Of a stretch of 64,000 bases of DNA, positions 52,569-61,043 are shown piece by piece (position 1 is the first letter of the stretch; each line of letters starts with the position of its first letter). This DNA comes from Prauserella isguenensis (lineage in GTDB: Bacteria; Actinomycetota; Actinomycetes; Mycobacteriales; Pseudonocardiaceae): the NCBI RefSeq assembly GCF_014191605.1, contig NZ_JACHWU010000001.1, positions 930,001-994,000 on the forward strand. Reading direction: 5' to 3'. The position numbers and the translations under genes were made by a program. The notes beneath the pieces were generated by a model that saw nothing but the letters and a program-made list of their open reading frames with translations, had not been told where the DNA came from and did not search any database.

Positions 52569-54128
52569 GTGCACAACGACAGGCACGACGACCTGCGCGA
52601 CCACCACGAACCGTCGTCGGAGTCGGTCACCGACTCCGACTCGGATCTCGAAACCGAACCCCGTGAGGAATGCGGCGTCTTCGGCGTGTGGGCGCCCGGT
52701 GAGGACGTCGCGAAGCTGACCTACTACGGGCTCTACGCGTTGCAGCACCGCGGCCAGGAGGCGGCGGGCATGTCCGCGGGCGACGGGCGCCACGTCGTGG
52801 TGTTCAAGGACCTCGGCCTCGTCAGCCAGGTGTTCGACGAGAAGTCGTTGTCGTCGCTGCAGGGGCACGTCGGCGTCGGGCACTGCCGCTACTCCACGAC
52901 GGGAGGCGGCAGCTGGGAGAACGCCCAGCCGACGTTCCGCACCACCGGTGCGGGCACCGGCATCGCGCTCGGCCACAACGGCAACCTCGTCAACACCCAC
53001 GAGCTGCACGAGCGCGCTCGCGAACTCGGTGTCGTGAGCAAGAACGGCGCCACGACCGACTCCGACCTGATCTGCGGGCTGCTTGCCGCGACCGCCGCGG
53101 ACAAGGGCATCGAGGTCGCCGCCGCCGAGCTGCTGCCGACGCTGCGCGGCGCGTTCTGCCTGACGTTCTCCGACGAGTCGACGCTGTACGCCGCGCGCGA
53201 CCCGCAGGGTTTCCGGCCGCTCGTGCTCGGCCGTCTGGAACGCGGCTGGGTCGCCGCCAGCGAGACCGCCGCGCTCGACATCGTCGGCGCGTCGTTCGTC
53301 CGCGAGGTCGAGCCCGGCGAGCTCATCGCGATCGACGCCGATGGCATCCGGTCCACGCGCTTCGCCAACCCGGAACCCAAGGGCTGCATCTTCGAGTACG
53401 TCTACCTGGCCAGGCCCGACACGACGATCTCGGGCCGCAGCGTCCACGCCACGCGCGTCGACATCGGCCGCAGGCTCGCCGACGAGTACCCCGCCGACGC
53501 CGACCTGGTGATTCCCGTTCCCGAATCCGGCACCCCCGCCGCGATCGGCTACGCGCAGGCGTCCGGCATCCCCTACGGGCAGGGCCTGGTCAAGAACAGC
53601 TACGTCGGCCGGACGTTCATCCAGCCGTCGCAGACGATCCGCCAACTCGGCATCCGGCTGAAGCTGAACCCGTTGCGCGACGTCATCCGCGGCAAGCGCC
53701 TCGTCGTGGTCGACGACTCGATCGTGCGCGGCAACACCCAGCGTGCGTTGGTGCGGATGCTGCGCGAATCCGGCGCCGTCGAGGTCCACGTGCGGATCGC
53801 CTCGCCGCCGGTGCGCTGGCCGTGCTTCTACGGCATCGACTTCGCCTCGCGTGCCGAACTGGTCGCCAACGGCGCCGACCTCGACGGGATCCGCCGCGCC
53901 ATCGGCGCCGACTCGCTCGGGTACGCGTCCGTGGACTCGCTCGTCGCCGCGGCCGAACAGCCGCGCAACCGGGTGTGCGCGGCGTGCTTCGACGGCGAGT
54001 ACCCCGTGGCACTGCCCGACGAGGCGGTCATCGGCAAGCACATGCTCGAGAACCTCGGCGGGGCATCGCGGGAACTGCCCGTCGTGGATGCGGGGTACGG
54101 TGCCGAGGACGCCGTCGGGCGTCCGTAG
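52569..54128 (+). CDS. purF: Amidophosphoribosyltransferase
   Basis: The 519-residue enzyme makes phosphoribosylamine from PRPP and glutamine, the first step of purine synthesis. The catalytic Cys is residue 35 (PREECGVFGVWAPGEDVAKL), so 34 acidic residues form a propeptide to be removed. Four cysteines at EPKGCIF, RWPCFYG and NRVCAACFDG match the [4Fe-4S] ligands of the Bacillus-type enzyme. VVVDDSIVRGNT is the PRPP-binding loop. The GTG at 52569 follows AGGGGAG. The gene precedes purM, as in mycobacteria. Confidence 0.96.
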   Translation: MHNDRHDDLRDHHEPSSESVTDSDSDLETEPREECGVFGVWAPGEDVAKLTYYGLYALQHRGQEAAGMSAGDGRHVVVFKDLGLVSQVFDEKSLSSLQGHVGVGHCRYSTTGGGSWENAQPTFRTTGAGTGIALGHNGNLVNTHELHERARELGVVSKNGATTDSDLICGLLAATAADKGIEVAAAELLPTLRGAFCLTFSDESTLYAARDPQGFRPLVLGRLERGWVAASETAALDIVGASFVREVEPGELIAIDADGIRSTRFANPEPKGCIFEYVYLARPDTTISGRSVHATRVDIGRRLADEYPADADLVIPVPESGTPAAIGYAQASGIPYGQGLVKNSYVGRTFIQPSQTIRQLGIRLKLNPLRDVIRGKRLVVVDDSIVRGNTQRALVRMLRESGAVEVHVRIASPPVRWPCFYGIDFASRAELVANGADLDGIRRAIGADSLGYASVDSLVAAAEQPRNRVCAACFDGEYPVALPDEAVIGKHMLENLGGASRELPVVDAGYGAEDAVGRP

Positions 54129-54232
54129 CGTTCGCCGAGTGAGATGAAGCGCCGGGGCGGGAGCCCCGGGGTGAACCGGTGCCCTGGGGCATCGCGTGCC
54201 GCAGTAATGCCGAGTGAGGAGTCCGCGTCCCG

Positions 54233-55408
54233 ATGAGCGAGTCTGGCCACGAGCCGGTCGTTGCCGACCACGGCGTCGAGAAGGCCGGCGTCGAGAAAGC
54301 CGGTGCCGAGAAAGCCGGTGCCGACAACGTAGGTGCCGAAGGTGCCGGTGCGACGTATGCCGCGGCGGGCGTCGACATCGACGCGGGCGACGACGCCGTC
54401 GAGTTGCTGAAGCCCCATGCCGCGCGGGCTACCCGTCCCGAGGTCGTCGGCGGGGTCGGCGGGTTCGCCGGCCTGTTCTCGTTGAAGCTCGACCGCTGGA
54501 AGGAACCGCTGCTCGCGTCGTCGACCGACGGCGTCGGCACGAAGATCGCGGTCGCGCAGGCGCTCGACAAGCACGACACCGTCGGTATCGACCTGGTCGC
54601 GATGGTCGTCGACGACCTCGTCGTGACGGGTGCGGAACCGCTGTTCCTGCAGGACTACATCGCGGTCGGCAAGGTCGTTCCCAAGCGGATCGCCGCGCTC
54701 GTCGAGGGCATCTCGGAGGGCTGCGTCCAGGCGGGTTGCGCTTTGCTGGGCGGTGAGACCGCCGAGCACCCCGGCATGATGGCCGACCACGAGTACGACA
54801 TCTCCGCGACCGGTGTCGGCGCGGTCGAGGCGGCCGACGTCCTCGGCCCCGACCGGGTGCGTCCCGGCGACGCGGTCATCGCGATGGGTTCGTCCGGACT
54901 GCACTCCAATGGCTACTCGCTGGCCAGGCATGTGCTGCTCGACATCGCGCGACTGCCGCTGGACGGGCACGTCGAGGAGCTCGGCCGCACGCTCGGTGAG
55001 GAACTGCTCGAACCGACGCGCATCTACGTGAAGGACTGCCTCGCGCTCGTCGCCGAGGCCGGTGTCCGCACGTTCGCCCACATCACGGGTGGCGGTCTCG
55101 AGGCGAACCTCGAGCGCGTGCTGCCACAGGGCCTCGTCGCCCACCTCGACCGCGGGTCGTGGACGCCTGCGCCCGTGTTCGCGGTGATCCAGCAGCGCGG
55201 CAAGGTCGACCGGGCGGAGATGGAGAAGACGTTCAACATGGGCGTAGGCATGGTCGCCGTCGTCGCGGCCGAGGACGTCGACCGCGCGCTGGCCGTGCTC
55301 ACCGCGCGGCATGTGCCCGCGTGGGTACTCGGCGAGGTCAAGACGGCAGACGGCGGCACCGCCGACGGGCCGCGTGCCGTGCTGTCGGGTGAGCACCCGC
55401 GGTTCTGA
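54233..55408 (+). CDS. purM: Phosphoribosylformylglycinamidine cyclo-ligase with repeat-containing N-terminus
   Basis: The 391-residue enzyme makes aminoimidazole ribotide from FGAM and ATP. The core starts TYAAAGVDIDAGDDAVELL at residue 42 and includes SSTDGVGTKIAVA, LFLQDYIAVG, GGETAEHPGMM, SGLHSNGYSLAR and FAHITGGGLEANLERV. The core is of normal length, but there is an N-terminal extension with five tandem pentapeptides (VEKAG, VEKAG, AEKAG, ADNVG, AEGAG; residues 15-39) coded by 15-base repeats. The ATG at 54233 follows GAGGA; if a later start were used, the extension would be absent, but I see no good later start. Confidence 0.96.
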   Translation: MSESGHEPVVADHGVEKAGVEKAGAEKAGADNVGAEGAGATYAAAGVDIDAGDDAVELLKPHAARATRPEVVGGVGGFAGLFSLKLDRWKEPLLASSTDGVGTKIAVAQALDKHDTVGIDLVAMVVDDLVVTGAEPLFLQDYIAVGKVVPKRIAALVEGISEGCVQAGCALLGGETAEHPGMMADHEYDISATGVGAVEAADVLGPDRVRPGDAVIAMGSSGLHSNGYSLARHVLLDIARLPLDGHVEELGRTLGEELLEPTRIYVKDCLALVAEAGVRTFAHITGGGLEANLERVLPQGLVAHLDRGSWTPAPVFAVIQQRGKVDRAEMEKTFNMGVGMVAVVAAEDVDRALAVLTARHVPAWVLGEVKTADGGTADGPRAVLSGEHPRF

Positions 55409-55495
55409 TCACCACCGTCGCTGCGTGTGCCGTCGGCCACCCTCGCCGGCGGCCCTGTGGAATCCGGTCGACACATCCCTGCCGGACGCGCCATC

Positions 55496-55930
55496 GTGGC
55501 TGACGTGAACGAGCTGCGCGTGTCATCCCGCTTCGTCGTCCCCGAGGGGGAACTGTCGGAGCGGTTCTCGCGCGCCTCCGGCCCCGGCGGTCAAGGGGTC
55601 AACACGACGTCGTCGCGCGTCGAGTTGTCGTTCGATGTGGCGCGGTCGGCGGCGGTGCCGGAGTCGCTGCGGTCACGGGTGCTGGCCCGTCTCGACCGGC
55701 GGCTGGCCGACGGGGTGCTCACGGTCGTGGCCGCCGAGCACAGGGAGCAGCTCCGCAACCGGCAGGCCGCCCGGGAGCGGATGGCGAACGTGCTGCGCGA
55801 CGCGGCCGCGCCGCCGCCGAAGCAGCGCAAGCCGACCACACCGACGCGGGGGTCGAAGGAACGGCGGATCGCCGCGAAGAAACGCCGCTCGGACGTCAAG
55901 CGCAATCGGCGCGCCCGCCGCGACGACTGA
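55496..55930 (+). CDS. arfB: Peptidyl-tRNA hydrolase ArfB (ribosome rescue factor)
   Basis: The 144-residue protein has the release-factor GGQ motif in SRASGPGGQGVNTTSSRVEL and a basic C-terminal tail (RRIAAKKRRSDVKRNRRAR) that reaches into the ribosomal mRNA channel. It lacks the codon-recognition domains of normal release factors. ArfB hydrolyses peptidyl-tRNA on stalled ribosomes. Start is GTG 55496, with GTG 55505 as an alternative. Its 3' 258 bases are overlapped antisense by the VanZ reading frame. The coding pattern leaves no doubt about this frame. Confidence 0.9.
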   Translation: MADVNELRVSSRFVVPEGELSERFSRASGPGGQGVNTTSSRVELSFDVARSAAVPESLRSRVLARLDRRLADGVLTVVAAEHREQLRNRQAARERMANVLRDAAAPPPKQRKPTTPTRGSKERRIAAKKRRSDVKRNRRARRDD

Positions 55931-56464
55931 ACGGCGGCCCGCACGCCGCGGCGCCGCTTCGAGGATCCACAGTGCGACCGTGACGCCCGCCGTCGCGCCT
56001 GCCGTGTTCACCAGGACGTCGTCGACGGAGGCGACCCGCCCGATGCCGGCGACGTACTGCATCAACTCGATGCCGCAGGACGCGGCCAACGCCGACGCCG
56101 TGGTGCGGCGGGTGCTCCGCCACCACGTCCATCGCAGCGGCAGCAGCATCGCCACCGGCAACAGCAGACCGAGGTTCGCGGCGACCTGCCACGCGGCCTC
56201 CCTGTCGGCGGCCACGGGCAACAGATCCGTGCCGGGGATGACGTGCACCCGGCTTTCACCCGCCGTCGGCACCGTGACCAGTAGCAGTATCCAGCACGTC
56301 ACGACTGCGATCGCCGTGTCGAGAGTCGCCGTCGTGAACGCCCGCCACACCGGAAGCCGCCGGCGTCTGCGGGACAGGAGCATCAGCCACGCTGCCGACG
56401 CCGGAACCAACATCGTCAGACCGACCGGAATGAGCCGGCCGAAATGGTGCAGCAAGAATTCCAC
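55673..56464 (-). CDS. VanZ-family membrane protein with long antisense tail
   Basis: The 263-residue frame has a VanZ-like domain with five hydrophobic segments: RLIPVGLTMLVPASAAWL, TAIAVVTCWILLLVTV, AANLGLLLPVAMLLPL, then SALAASCGIELMQYVAGIGR and VDDVLVNTAGATAGVTVALW, which hold the family residues Glu, Gln, Arg, Asp and Asn. The domain ends near residue 185. The remaining ~78 residues run antisense to arfB, are very Arg/Pro-rich, and probably do not belong to the ancestral protein. I chose GTG 56464 because AAGGGGG precedes it; a TTG further upstream is possible. Function unknown; some VanZ proteins affect teicoplanin resistance, which should not be assumed. Confidence 0.7.
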   Translation of the reverse strand: MEFLLHHFGRLIPVGLTMLVPASAAWLMLLSRRRRRLPVWRAFTTATLDTAIAVVTCWILLLVTVPTAGESRVHVIPGTDLLPVAADREAAWQVAANLGLLLPVAMLLPLRWTWWRSTRRTTASALAASCGIELMQYVAGIGRVASVDDVLVNTAGATAGVTVALWILEAAPRRAGRRSVVAAGAPIALDVRAAFLRGDPPFLRPPRRCGRLALLRRRRGRVAQHVRHPLPGGLPVAELLPVLGGHDREHPVGQPPVETGQHP

Positions 56465-56797
56465 GCGGCGGACCCCCTTGCTTTTCGCGTGCCACGAGAA
56501 GAATGGCAAAGCGAGCGCACGGGCGCACAGAGACGATCGTCGTGACGTTTTCGGACTTGCCGGGGACTCGAGTTCGGTGGTACCTGAACCGCGATTTTCC
56601 GCAATTCCGGGCCACGTGTTCCAGTGGTGCTTTCCCTGCGTTAACAGGACGTTCCCGGCGGCGAATCCTGGGGCGTCGACCCTCGTCCGTTCGTAGGTGG
56701 CCCGTCCGGGCGAATTCTTGTCGCCGTTTCGTGGTCGCCGGGTGGCGGTGTCGCCGGCGCGTTCTCGGCTACGACCGGAATGCCCACGGAAGTGTGA

Positions 56798-57727
56798 TCA
56801 TGTCCGGCGACGGACGATTTCGGAGGAATTGTCCGAAGTCGTTGCGGCGGCTCGCAGGCAGTCGGTGAGGACACGCTGCAGGTGGACACCGCGGGCAGCG
56901 TCGCATTCATGGCTGCGGACACCCGTGGCGATGAGGGCCGCGAAATCGTCGAGCAGCGCCGTGTACGCATCGGCCGCACCGCGGGAGCGCGCAAGCGTCC
57001 GCAGCCCGTGTTCGCCGTAGACCGTGAACTCCGCCGCGGTCGGCTGCACCGGGATGCGGGTCGACATACTGACCGTCGACGTCGCCCCTCCGGTGTGTGC
57101 GAGCACGATGTGCCACAGGTCGGCATCCGTACGGTGGGCGGCGGCGACCTCGGTCACCGGCCCGAGCGCAGCGTCCATCAGGTCGAGCACGTGCGGCCCG
57201 ACGTCCACCAGCACGCCATCGGTGGCGCGCCACCCGGAACCCCCGTACGTGTCGCCCAGCAGTGCCCCGGACAGCCACCGCGCGGCGCCGCCCGTCCAGC
57301 CACCCACCTCACGGATACCGGCCAGCCACTCGCGGGTGTGCTGGGTGTAGCGCATCGTCAGCATCATCAGCGACGCCACGCCCGCCTCGTCGACCGCGGC
57401 GGCGACCCGGTCAGCCGTCTCGAGGTCACCGGCCAGCGGCTTCTCGAGGATGACGTGCTTACCCGCCCGCGCGGCGCGTTCGGCGAACCCGCCCTGCACG
57501 GACGGCGGGACCGCGAAGGCGACGGCGTCGACGGCGTCCAGCAGCTCGTCGAACGTGCCGGTCGCCTGCGCGCCGTGTTCGTCGGCGAGCTCGGCCGCCA
57601 CCTCCGGACGTCGCGTCCAGACGGCTTCGAGTTTGGTCGCCGGATGGTCCGCCAGCCCCGGTGCGTGCACGGTCCGTGCCCACGGCCCGCCGCCGACGAG
57701 GCCGACCCGCAGCTGCGTGTCGCTCAT
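56798..57727 (-). CDS. Gfo/Idh/MocA-family oxidoreductase
   Basis: The 309-residue protein has an N-terminal Rossmann domain (LRVGLVGGGPWARTVHAPGL) and the characteristic AGKHVILEKPLAGDLETADR, with the Lys-Pro motif near residue 93. The C-terminal domain (TVYGEHGLRTLARSRGAADA) completes the family plan. Members oxidise or reduce sugars or cyclitols with NAD(P); the substrate is unknown. The Asp/His of the catalytic GxxxDxxxH pattern appear in VDVGPHVLDLMDAAL. The gene is isolated. Confidence 0.87.
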   Translation of the reverse strand: MSDTQLRVGLVGGGPWARTVHAPGLADHPATKLEAVWTRRPEVAAELADEHGAQATGTFDELLDAVDAVAFAVPPSVQGGFAERAARAGKHVILEKPLAGDLETADRVAAAVDEAGVASLMMLTMRYTQHTREWLAGIREVGGWTGGAARWLSGALLGDTYGGSGWRATDGVLVDVGPHVLDLMDAALGPVTEVAAAHRTDADLWHIVLAHTGGATSTVSMSTRIPVQPTAAEFTVYGEHGLRTLARSRGAADAYTALLDDFAALIATGVRSHECDAARGVHLQRVLTDCLRAAATTSDNSSEIVRRRT

Positions 57728-57818
57728 GTCCCGCAGCGTAGGACCCGCGGCGCCGACGCGGGCGTCCGGTGATCACGTCCGGTGCCGCACGGAGCAGTCC
57801 GGAGCCGCCGCCGGACGC

Positions 57819-58679
57819 TCAGCTGTAGTCGTAGAACCCGCGGCCGGACTTCTTGCCCAGCATGCCGGCGTCGACCATGCGCATGAGCAGCGGCGGTGCC
57901 GCGTACGTCGGCTCCTTGTACTCGTCGTACATCGAGTCGGCGATGGCCTTGATCGTGTCCAGGCCGACCATGTCCGACAGTCGCAGCGGCCCCATCGGGT
58001 GGGCCGTGCCCTTCTCCATGCCCTCGTCGATGTCCTCGGCCGAGGCGAACCCGGCCTCGTACATCCGGATCGCCGACAACAGGTACGGCACGAGCAGTGC
58101 GTTGACGATGAAGCCGGCGCGGTCCTGGCAGTGGATCGCGGTCTTGCCGAGCGTGCCCGTGACGTGCGCCTCGGCGCGCGCCACGACGTCGTCGGCCGTG
58201 CGTACCGACGCTACCAGCTCCACGAGCGGCAGCACCGGGACCGGGTTGAAGAAATGCACGCCCACGACGTGCTCCGGCCGCTGGGTCGCCATGCCCAGCT
58301 TCATGATCGGGATGGAGGACGTGTTCGAAGCCAGGATCGCGCTGTCGGCGGTCACGACCTTGTCGAGCCTGCCGAACAGCTCCGTCTTGGCCTGTTCCTG
58401 CTCGAGGATGGCCTCGACGACGAAATCACGGTCGGCGAAGGCCTCGATGTCGGTGGTGAAGGTCAGCCGTCCGAGGGTCGCATCGACATCGGCGTCGGCG
58501 ATCTTGCCCGCCTTCGCCGCACGTTGCAGCGACTTCTCGATCTTGCCCTTCCCGGCGTCCAGCGCCGACTGGCTGACCTCGTTGACCACGACGTCCAACC
58601 CTGCCCTCGCGTGTACCTCGGCGATACCCGAGCCCATCAGGCCCGCACCGACAACACCGATCCGCTGGATATCCGGCAC
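57819..58679 (-). CDS. 3-hydroxybutyryl-CoA dehydrogenase
   Basis: The 286-residue enzyme has a Rossmann N-terminus (IQRIGVVGAGLMGSGIAEVH), SNTSSIPIMKLGMATQRPEH, VVGVHFFNPVPVLPLVELV with the catalytic His, and a helical C-terminal domain ending MLGKKSGRGFYDYS. It oxidises (S)-3-hydroxybutyryl-CoA to acetoacetyl-CoA with NAD(P), in fatty-acid or butanoate metabolism. The start is GTG 58679. The nearest gene upstream is convergent in function only; no operon partner is evident. Confidence 0.93.
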   Translation of the reverse strand: MPDIQRIGVVGAGLMGSGIAEVHARAGLDVVVNEVSQSALDAGKGKIEKSLQRAAKAGKIADADVDATLGRLTFTTDIEAFADRDFVVEAILEQEQAKTELFGRLDKVVTADSAILASNTSSIPIMKLGMATQRPEHVVGVHFFNPVPVLPLVELVASVRTADDVVARAEAHVTGTLGKTAIHCQDRAGFIVNALLVPYLLSAIRMYEAGFASAEDIDEGMEKGTAHPMGPLRLSDMVGLDTIKAIADSMYDEYKEPTYAAPPLLMRMVDAGMLGKKSGRGFYDYS

Positions 58680-58763
58680 GTTCTCTCCCTTGAGGTGTCA
58701 TTGGGCACGCGGAATGCGGGGGTGGTCACCGATCGCTCGGTGCCACCCCCGCATTCGCCTGCG

Positions 58764-58952
58764 TCATCGACGGTAGTCGTCGTACCCGTCGTCGTACGGG
58801 TCTTCGTACCGCTCCTCGTCCTCATGGCCGTTCTGGTCCGAGGAGTTGCTCGACAGCTCTCGCTGAAGTGCCTCGAGGTCCGTGGTGGGAACGCTGTACT
58901 TGAGCTCCCGGGCCACTTTCGTCTGCTTGGCCTTAGCTCGGCCGCGCCCCAT
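58764..58952 (-). CDS. DUF3073 protein
   Basis: The 62-residue protein has the actinobacterial DUF3073 pattern: MGRGRAKAKQTKVARELKYS, TTDLEALQRELSS and a C-terminal acidic, Tyr/Asp-rich tail (DPYDDGYDDYRR). The N-terminus is strongly basic, so the molecule is bipolar. Its function is unknown. The mycobacterial counterpart (Rv0810c) lies next to purM, which supports synteny. AAGGGGG precedes the ATG at 58952. Confidence 0.9.
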   Translation of the reverse strand: MGRGRAKAKQTKVARELKYSVPTTDLEALQRELSSNSSDQNGHEDEERYEDPYDDGYDDYRR

Positions 58953-59161
58953 GGCTCGACCCCCTTGCGCAGGGGCGGGGCGGCCGGGGGAAATCGGCGG
59001 CCCCGCGTCGTCTCGACAACTATTTCCTAGAGGACACCGTACCGTGTCCCCCGGGCCGGACGCGACGTGGCGCGGTGTGCGAGACGCGACACCTATGAAG
59101 ATCACCCTCGAACGGGCCAGCCGATGCCCGCGCCGGGGCGGCGACGTGCCAGGATTCCGGG

Positions 59162-60049
59162 GTGCTCCGACCCTTCGTCGCCTATCTGCGGGTTTACGAA
59201 CCGCTCGTCGCCTTCGGTGAGCCGCCGGACGAGCGGCTGTCCCGTGCGGTCGAGGAGGCTGCGCTGACTCGGCCCGACGCGGGCGAGCGCGAGATGGTTA
59301 TGTGGCTGAAGTCACAGGCCGGTGAGCGGCCGCGGATGCTGCCCAAGGAGCCCTCGTCCCTACCGGACGTGCTGGTGCTCGACCCCGAGGAGGTGCCGAC
59401 CGAGGCGAGCGCCGAGGTCGGCCCGGGACCGCTCGTCTGCCCGCTGGAGATCCGCCCGCGTTCGGCGGCGGCGCTCGTGGGCTTCCTGGGCGAGGCGCAT
59501 CCGGCGCTGAAGGGCGTCGTCGTCGACGCGCTCGGGGCGCCGGAGGACCGGATCAAGTCGCGCGCCAACTCCGCGCTGCGCGACCTCTACGGCACGTCGA
59601 TGCATGTGCTGTCCACGACGTGGACCGTGCCGCTGCCGTGGTTCTCGCTGGTCGACCCGCGGCAGTTCCGGCTCGAACTCGGCTCCGGCCGAGGCGACCC
59701 GAAGCGCGAACTGTCGTGGCGCGCGCCGATGACGGACGCGCTGCGCCGGGTCGGCGAGGCCGAGGAGCTGGTCGGCAACGCGCTCGGCGAGGACGCGGGG
59801 CCGGTGCAGATCCTCAGCGAGACGCACCGTTGGCTGGCGAACTTCCACCCGGCGTCGGCCGTCGAGCTCGACTACGGCGGGCTGGTGCAGCTCGTCGACG
59901 ACCTGACGCTCGAGTCGGACACCTCCGCCGACGAGGTGCACATGCTGCTCGAGGCGCTGCGCAACGGCGACGTCGACGAGGTCGGCGAGATCTTCCAGAC
60001 ACTGCGCGACTACTGGGGCGAACTCGCCGCCCGCGAACGCTTCAACTGA
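59162..60049 (+). CDS. Conserved actinobacterial protein of unknown function
   Basis: The 295-residue protein begins VLRPFVAYLRVYEPLVAFGE. It includes LVCPLEIRPRSAAALVGFLG, a long aromatic stretch STTWTVPLPWFSLVDPRQFR and ends RDYWGELAARERFN. No catalytic motif, signal or membrane helix is recognised. The same kind of protein is found beside asparaginase genes in related actinobacteria, so far as I recall, without known function. It is convergent with the asparaginase operon, sharing a palindromic intergenic repeat. Confidence 0.7.
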   Translation: MLRPFVAYLRVYEPLVAFGEPPDERLSRAVEEAALTRPDAGEREMVMWLKSQAGERPRMLPKEPSSLPDVLVLDPEEVPTEASAEVGPGPLVCPLEIRPRSAAALVGFLGEAHPALKGVVVDALGAPEDRIKSRANSALRDLYGTSMHVLSTTWTVPLPWFSLVDPRQFRLELGSGRGDPKRELSWRAPMTDALRRVGEAEELVGNALGEDAGPVQILSETHRWLANFHPASAVELDYGGLVQLVDDLTLESDTSADEVHMLLEALRNGDVDEVGEIFQTLRDYWGELAARERFN

Positions 60050-60066
60050 GCGTGACGGCCGTTCGT

Positions 60067-60090
60067 GCCCCCGAAGTGCCCTGGGGGGGC
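60067..60090. terminator. Palindrome between convergent genes (REP-like copy)
   Basis: GCCCCC at 60067-60072 pairs with GGGGGGC at 60084-60090 around GAAGTGCCCTG. It is a shorter copy of the repeat family at 375-480. It sits in the 52-base gap between two converging genes, where a bidirectional stop would be expected. Confidence 0.45.
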
Positions 60091-60101
60091 CGGTGCAGTG
60101 G

Positions 60102-61043
60102 TCAGCGCAGGGCATCCGCCAGCGCGGCGGTGACGCGGAGTGAGCCGACGTCGCGGTCGGCGCCCGTGACGACACCGGCACCGACGGCCATGCGGTCGAC
60201 GGCCTCGCCGGTTGGTGTCTCGCCGAGCAGTCGCAACGCCTCGACCAGGATCGGCTCGCGGGCGCGCGCGTTGCCGTCGGCGATCTTCAGCGCCACCGCG
60301 GTGCCGTCCGCCAGCGTGAACGCGTGGACGCCTTCCGCTCCGCCCTTCATCAACAGTCCGGGCACGGCGTCCATCAGGACCGTGTCCTCCCGGCCCGTGC
60401 CCGCAACCAGCCACGGATACGCCCGCATGGCGCCGGCGACCCGCCGCCTGTCCCCGGACTCGGCCGTGACCAGGCGTCCGAAGGCACGGGCCAGGCCGGT
60501 CAGCGAGTAGGCCAGCAGTGGGGCGCCGCACCCGTCGACGCCGGTCCACGCGATCGGCTCGCCGGTCACCTCCGACACGGTCTCGGCGATCGTGGACTGC
60601 AGCGGGTGCTGGGGGTCGGTGTAGGTCGCGGTCGGCCAGCCCGCCGTGACACACGTCGAGAGCATCCCGGCGTGCTTGCCGGAGCAGTTCATCGCGGCCC
60701 TGCGGCGTTCGGCGGCCGGCTTTCCACGTGGTGTGTCGGGTGGGCAGTGCAGGGCGTCCTCGTCGAGGCCCGCCTTCTCCAGGAGTGTGAGCGCGCGCTC
60801 GACGTGCTCGGGCTCGCCGTTGTGCGACGCGCACACGAGCGCCAGATCGTCGTCGGCCACGTCCAAACCGGCCTGCAGCATGCCGAGCGCCTGCAACGGT
60901 TTGTTCGACGACCGCGGGTACACCGGTTCGGCGACGTCGCCGACGGCGGCGCGCACCGTTCCGTCGGGTGCGGTCACGACGAGACTGCCGTGGTGCACGC
61001 TCTCCACGAAGCCGGAGCGCACCACTTCGACGAGGGCCGTCAT
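60102..61043 (-). CDS. L-asparaginase (L-asparaginase II/AnsA-like family)
   Basis: The 313-residue protein matches the actinobacterial L-asparaginase II family (PF06089): VVRSGFVESVHHGSLVVTAP, VYPRSSNKPLQALGML, CASHNGEPEHVERALTLLEK, MNCSGKHAGMLSTCVTAGWP and TGVDGCGAPLLAYSLTGLAR. It is expected to hydrolyse asparagine to aspartate and ammonia. No signal peptide, so it is cytoplasmic. The start overlaps the stop of the RsiG-like gene by four bases, so both are translated from one message. Confidence 0.88.
   Translation of the reverse strand: MTALVEVVRSGFVESVHHGSLVVTAPDGTVRAAVGDVAEPVYPRSSNKPLQALGMLQAGLDVADDDLALVCASHNGEPEHVERALTLLEKAGLDEDALHCPPDTPRGKPAAERRRAAMNCSGKHAGMLSTCVTAGWPTATYTDPQHPLQSTIAETVSEVTGEPIAWTGVDGCGAPLLAYSLTGLARAFGRLVTAESGDRRRVAGAMRAYPWLVAGTGREDTVLMDAVPGLLMKGGAEGVHAFTLADGTAVALKIADGNARAREPILVEALRLLGETPTGEAVDRMAVGAGVVTGADRDVGSLRVTAALADALR

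Noticed and set aside
56503-56868. Plus-strand frame between VanZ and the Gfo/Idh gene
   Set aside because: It overlaps the 3' end of the oxidoreductase gene antisense, is Arg-rich and has no ribosome site.
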